DNA from: Pseudobutyrivibrio sp. UBA1225
GTDB taxonomy: Bacteria > Bacillota > Clostridia > Lachnospirales > Lachnospiraceae
Direction: 5' to 3'
Assembly: GCA_002309345.1 (NCBI GenBank)
Contig: DBWZ01000064.1
Location: 1-24,240, forward strand
Length of the DNA stretch: 24,240 bases
The translations under genes were made by a program, and so were the position numbers. Below, piece by piece: positions 22,075 to 24,240 of the stretch. Within the stretch, counting starts at the first letter, position 1. Each line of letters begins with the position of its first letter. Below the pieces are notes generated by a model. It was not told where the DNA came from. It made no database searches and saw nothing but the letters and a program-made list of their open reading frames with translations.

Positions 22075-24187
22075 AGAGCTTGTTTCTCAGATGACAATCG
22101 AAGAAAAGTGCGGGCAGATGCTTCACCATGCCCAGGAGATTGATAGATTGGGTATTCCAAAATACTGTTGGTGGAACGAGGCATTGCACGGAGTTGCCAG
22201 AGCTGGAGATGCAACAGTTTTCCCACAGGCGATTGGTCTTGGTGCAACCTTTGACGAGGATTTAGTTCGTTCGGTTGCCGATATTACATCAACTGAAGGA
22301 AGAGCAAAGTACAACGAATTTGTTAAGCATGGTGATAGAGACATCTACAAGGGTCTCACTTACTGGGCTCCAAATGTAAATATTTTCCGTGACCCACGTT
22401 GGGGACGGGGGCATGAGACCTATGGCGAGGATCCTTATTTGACAGGGCAGCTTGGCATGGCTTATGTTAAGGGCTTGCAAGGAGACGATTTAGACAATCC
22501 AAAATCTGCGGCATGCGCAAAGCATTTTGCAGTGCATTCAGGACCAGAGGCCGAGAGACATCATTTTGACGCCAAGGTTTCTGAGCAGGATTTATATGAT
22601 ACATATTTGTATGCCTTTAAGCGCCTTGTGAAGGATGCTAAGGTGGAGGCAGTTATGGGCGCCTACAACAGAGTAAACGGAGAACCAGCCTGCGGCAGCA
22701 AGAAGCTTCTAAAGGATATTTTGCGGGATGACTGGGGCTTTGAAGGACATGTGGTTTCTGACTGCTGGGCAATCAGGGATTTCCACGAGAATCACAAGGT
22801 TACTGAGTGCGAGGTTGAATCTGCAGCTCTAGCTGTAAACAATGGCTGTGATTTGAACTGTGGATGTGTATACGAAAAGCTAATCTTTGCTTACAAGGCA
22901 GGTCTTGTTACAGAAGAAACAATCGACGAGGCAGTTATCAGACTTATGGAGATTCGATTGCGCCTTGGAACTCTTCCTGAAAGAGGCAGCAAGTACGACG
23001 ATATTCCATACGAGGTTGTGGAGTGTAAAGAACACAAGGAGCTTGCCAACGAAGCAGCTAAGCGAAGCTTTGTACTTCTTAAAAATGATGGATTGCTCCC
23101 TCTCAAAAAAGATACAATTAAAACAATCGGTGTCATCGGACCTAACTCAAATTCTAGGCTGGCACTTGTTGGAAACTACGAGGGTATTTCATCAGAATAT
23201 ATCACAGTTTTAGAGGGCATCCAGCGCTATGTTGGAGATGATGTGAGAGTTTTCCATGCAGATGGCACACATCTTTGGAAGGACAGAATGCATGTGCTCT
23301 CTGAGGCTCGTGATGATTTTGCTGAGGCAATGGCTGTTGCTGAGCATTCAGATGTTGTTGTTCTTTGTATGGGCCTTGATTCTTCTATAGAAGGAGAAGA
23401 GGGCGATGCAGGTAATGAGTTTGGAAGTGGAGATAAAAAAGGTCTGAAGCTTCCAGGTCTTCAGCAGGAGTTGGTTGAAAAGATTACAGCAATAGGCAAG
23501 CCGGTAGTTCTTTTGGTGCTGGCAGGTTCTGCTATGGATTTAAGCTGGGCAGATGAAAACGTAAATGCGATAATGCACTGCTGGTATCCAGGTGCCAGAG
23601 GTGGCAAGGCGGTTGCGGAGGTGCTTTTTGGCGAGGATAGCCCTGCAGGAAAGCTTCCACTTACTTTCTACAAATCAGATGCAGATTTACCTGACTTTAC
23701 CGATTACTCAATGGATAATCGCACCTATAGATACTACAAGGGCACACCACTTTATCCGTTTGGATATGGATTGAGCTATTCTAAATTTGAGTACAGCAAT
23801 GCTTCAATCGATAAGAATCAGGGTGCTATTGGAGATAAATTCACAGTAAAGGCAACTGTTAGAAATATTGGCAAGTACTATGGTCATGAGACAGTTCAGC
23901 TCTATGTAAAGGATGTTGAAGCAAGCACTCGTGTGCCAAACTTCAGTCTTAGAAGGATTGCAAATATAGCATTACTTCCAGGCGAAGAAAAAGAGATTTC
24001 TTTTGAGTTAAATGCCAGAGATTTTGCTATTATAGATGAAAAGGGCAAGTGCATTGTAGAGCCTGGCGAATTCAAAGTATACGTCGGCGGCCAGCAGCCT
24101 GACCCTCGCAGCGAAGAACTCACAGGAAGAAAATGCGACGAATATACAGTTGAGCTTATTGGAGAAACCACCGAAGTTGAATATTAA
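22046..24187 (+). CDS. Glycoside hydrolase family 3 beta-glycosidase (beta-xylosidase/beta-glucosidase type)
   Basis: Removes terminal beta-linked sugars from oligosaccharides. The GH3 N-domain (about 1-320) has WWNEALHGVARAG, RDPRWGRGHETYGEDPYLTG, KHFAVHSGPE and the nucleophile Asp239 in HVVSDCWAI. The C-domain (about 340-560) has GPNSNSRLALVGNYEG and the SSIEGEEGD segment (Glu449, Glu451, Glu452), where the acid/base glutamate is expected. A fibronectin-III-like domain ends the chain (about 600-700). The WWNEALHGVAR and HSGPEAERHHFDAKVS patterns point towards the xylosidase/arabinosidase side of GH3, but substrate cannot be fixed by eye. No signal peptide: it is cytoplasmic and acts on imported substrate. 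GAAGGAGAAGAGG before the ATG is a good ribosome site. It overlaps DUF624 by 29 nt; 713 aa is normal. Confidence 0.92.
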   Translation: MNQETLKRAKELVSQMTIEEKCGQMLHHAQEIDRLGIPKYCWWNEALHGVARAGDATVFPQAIGLGATFDEDLVRSVADITSTEGRAKYNEFVKHGDRDIYKGLTYWAPNVNIFRDPRWGRGHETYGEDPYLTGQLGMAYVKGLQGDDLDNPKSAACAKHFAVHSGPEAERHHFDAKVSEQDLYDTYLYAFKRLVKDAKVEAVMGAYNRVNGEPACGSKKLLKDILRDDWGFEGHVVSDCWAIRDFHENHKVTECEVESAALAVNNGCDLNCGCVYEKLIFAYKAGLVTEETIDEAVIRLMEIRLRLGTLPERGSKYDDIPYEVVECKEHKELANEAAKRSFVLLKNDGLLPLKKDTIKTIGVIGPNSNSRLALVGNYEGISSEYITVLEGIQRYVGDDVRVFHADGTHLWKDRMHVLSEARDDFAEAMAVAEHSDVVVLCMGLDSSIEGEEGDAGNEFGSGDKKGLKLPGLQQELVEKITAIGKPVVLLVLAGSAMDLSWADENVNAIMHCWYPGARGGKAVAEVLFGEDSPAGKLPLTFYKSDADLPDFTDYSMDNRTYRYYKGTPLYPFGYGLSYSKFEYSNASIDKNQGAIGDKFTVKATVRNIGKYYGHETVQLYVKDVEASTRVPNFSLRRIANIALLPGEEKEISFELNARDFAIIDEKGKCIVEPGEFKVYVGGQQPDPRSEELTGRKCDEYTVELIGETTEVEY

Positions 24188-24194
24188 ATTTTAG

Positions 24195-24240
24195 CCTTCC
24201 CCCAGAGGGGGAAGGGGGACCGCGTTAGCGGTGGATGAGG
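24195..24240. repeat. Paired-hairpin extragenic repeat element (cut by window end)
   Basis: CCTTCCCCC (24195-24203) and GGGGGAAGG (24207-24215) form a perfect hairpin with an AGA loop. ACCGC (24219-24223) and GCGGT (24228-24232) form a second one with a GTTA loop, and GGATGAGG follows. This two-hairpin plus GGATGAGG pattern resembles a dispersed intergenic repeat of gut and rumen Firmicutes. Its GC-rich base use contrasts with the surrounding DNA. With no T-run, it is not a classic terminator. Confidence 0.65.

Noticed and set aside
1..24240. CRISPR array, tRNA or rRNA gene, insertion sequence, prophage or attachment site
   Set aside because: No regularly spaced repeats, no cloverleaf or rRNA sequence, and no transposase or integrase was seen by eye on either strand.

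Overview
The window looks like chromosomal DNA of a low-GC Gram-positive anaerobe of the Lachnospiraceae type (Butyrivibrio, Pseudobutyrivibrio or Roseburia-like). This is inferred from AT-rich intergenic DNA, strong AGGAGG ribosome sites, a CUT1 sugar transporter whose permeases and binding lipoprotein come without an ATPase gene, a YesL/DUF624 protein and a GH3 enzyme next to them, a zinc-ribbon clostripain-like protease, and a paired-hairpin extragenic repeat at the right end. No database was consulted. Nearly all genes lie on the + strand; the one exception found is a 28-codon small ORF on the - strand.

Left part (1-6350). The window opens in the C-terminal part of a TetR-type regulator, followed by out-of-frame scraps of a hybrid histidine kinase, a terminator and a near-perfect operator-like palindrome. 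Then comes a tight four-gene unit: MacB/LolD-type ABC ATPase, a 993-residue duplicated FtsX permease, an OmpR-type response regulator and a histidine kinase with almost no extracellular sensor. The last three overlap by 4 nt at each junction. This has the layout of a peptide or envelope-stress sensing and export module.

Middle (6460-12780). Envelope and signalling genes follow: a membrane YdcF/SanA-like DUF218 protein, a tandem flavodoxin-fold protein with a Cys-rich motif, an anchored N-acetylmuramoyl-L-alanine amidase, a membrane-spanning MutS-family ATPase without recognisable mismatch-recognition domain, a six-TM diguanylate cyclase, and a small XRE regulator.

Gap (12780-13300). A convergent 28-aa ORF with an ideal ribosome site sits on the - strand, with its stop codon inside a terminator hairpin. 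A stop-interrupted micro-ORF and a near-consensus promoter lie on the + strand, the promoter leading into a zinc-ribbon / disordered linker / TM / clostripain (C11) protease.

Right part (15840-24190). This is a carbohydrate-use locus: an alpha/beta-hydrolase esterase translationally coupled to a FadR-type GntR regulator, then LplB- and YtcP-like CUT1 permeases behind a promoter carrying a GTATAC-centred operator, a large lipoprotein solute-binding protein, a DUF624 protein and a GH3 beta-glycosidase. Likely logic: oligosaccharides, probably decorated xylan or another plant beta-glycan, are imported, deacylated by the esterase and trimmed by the GH3 enzyme, under GntR control. The substrate is inference. 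The most unexplained items are the small ORFs at 12832-13216 and the membrane MutS-like ATPase.
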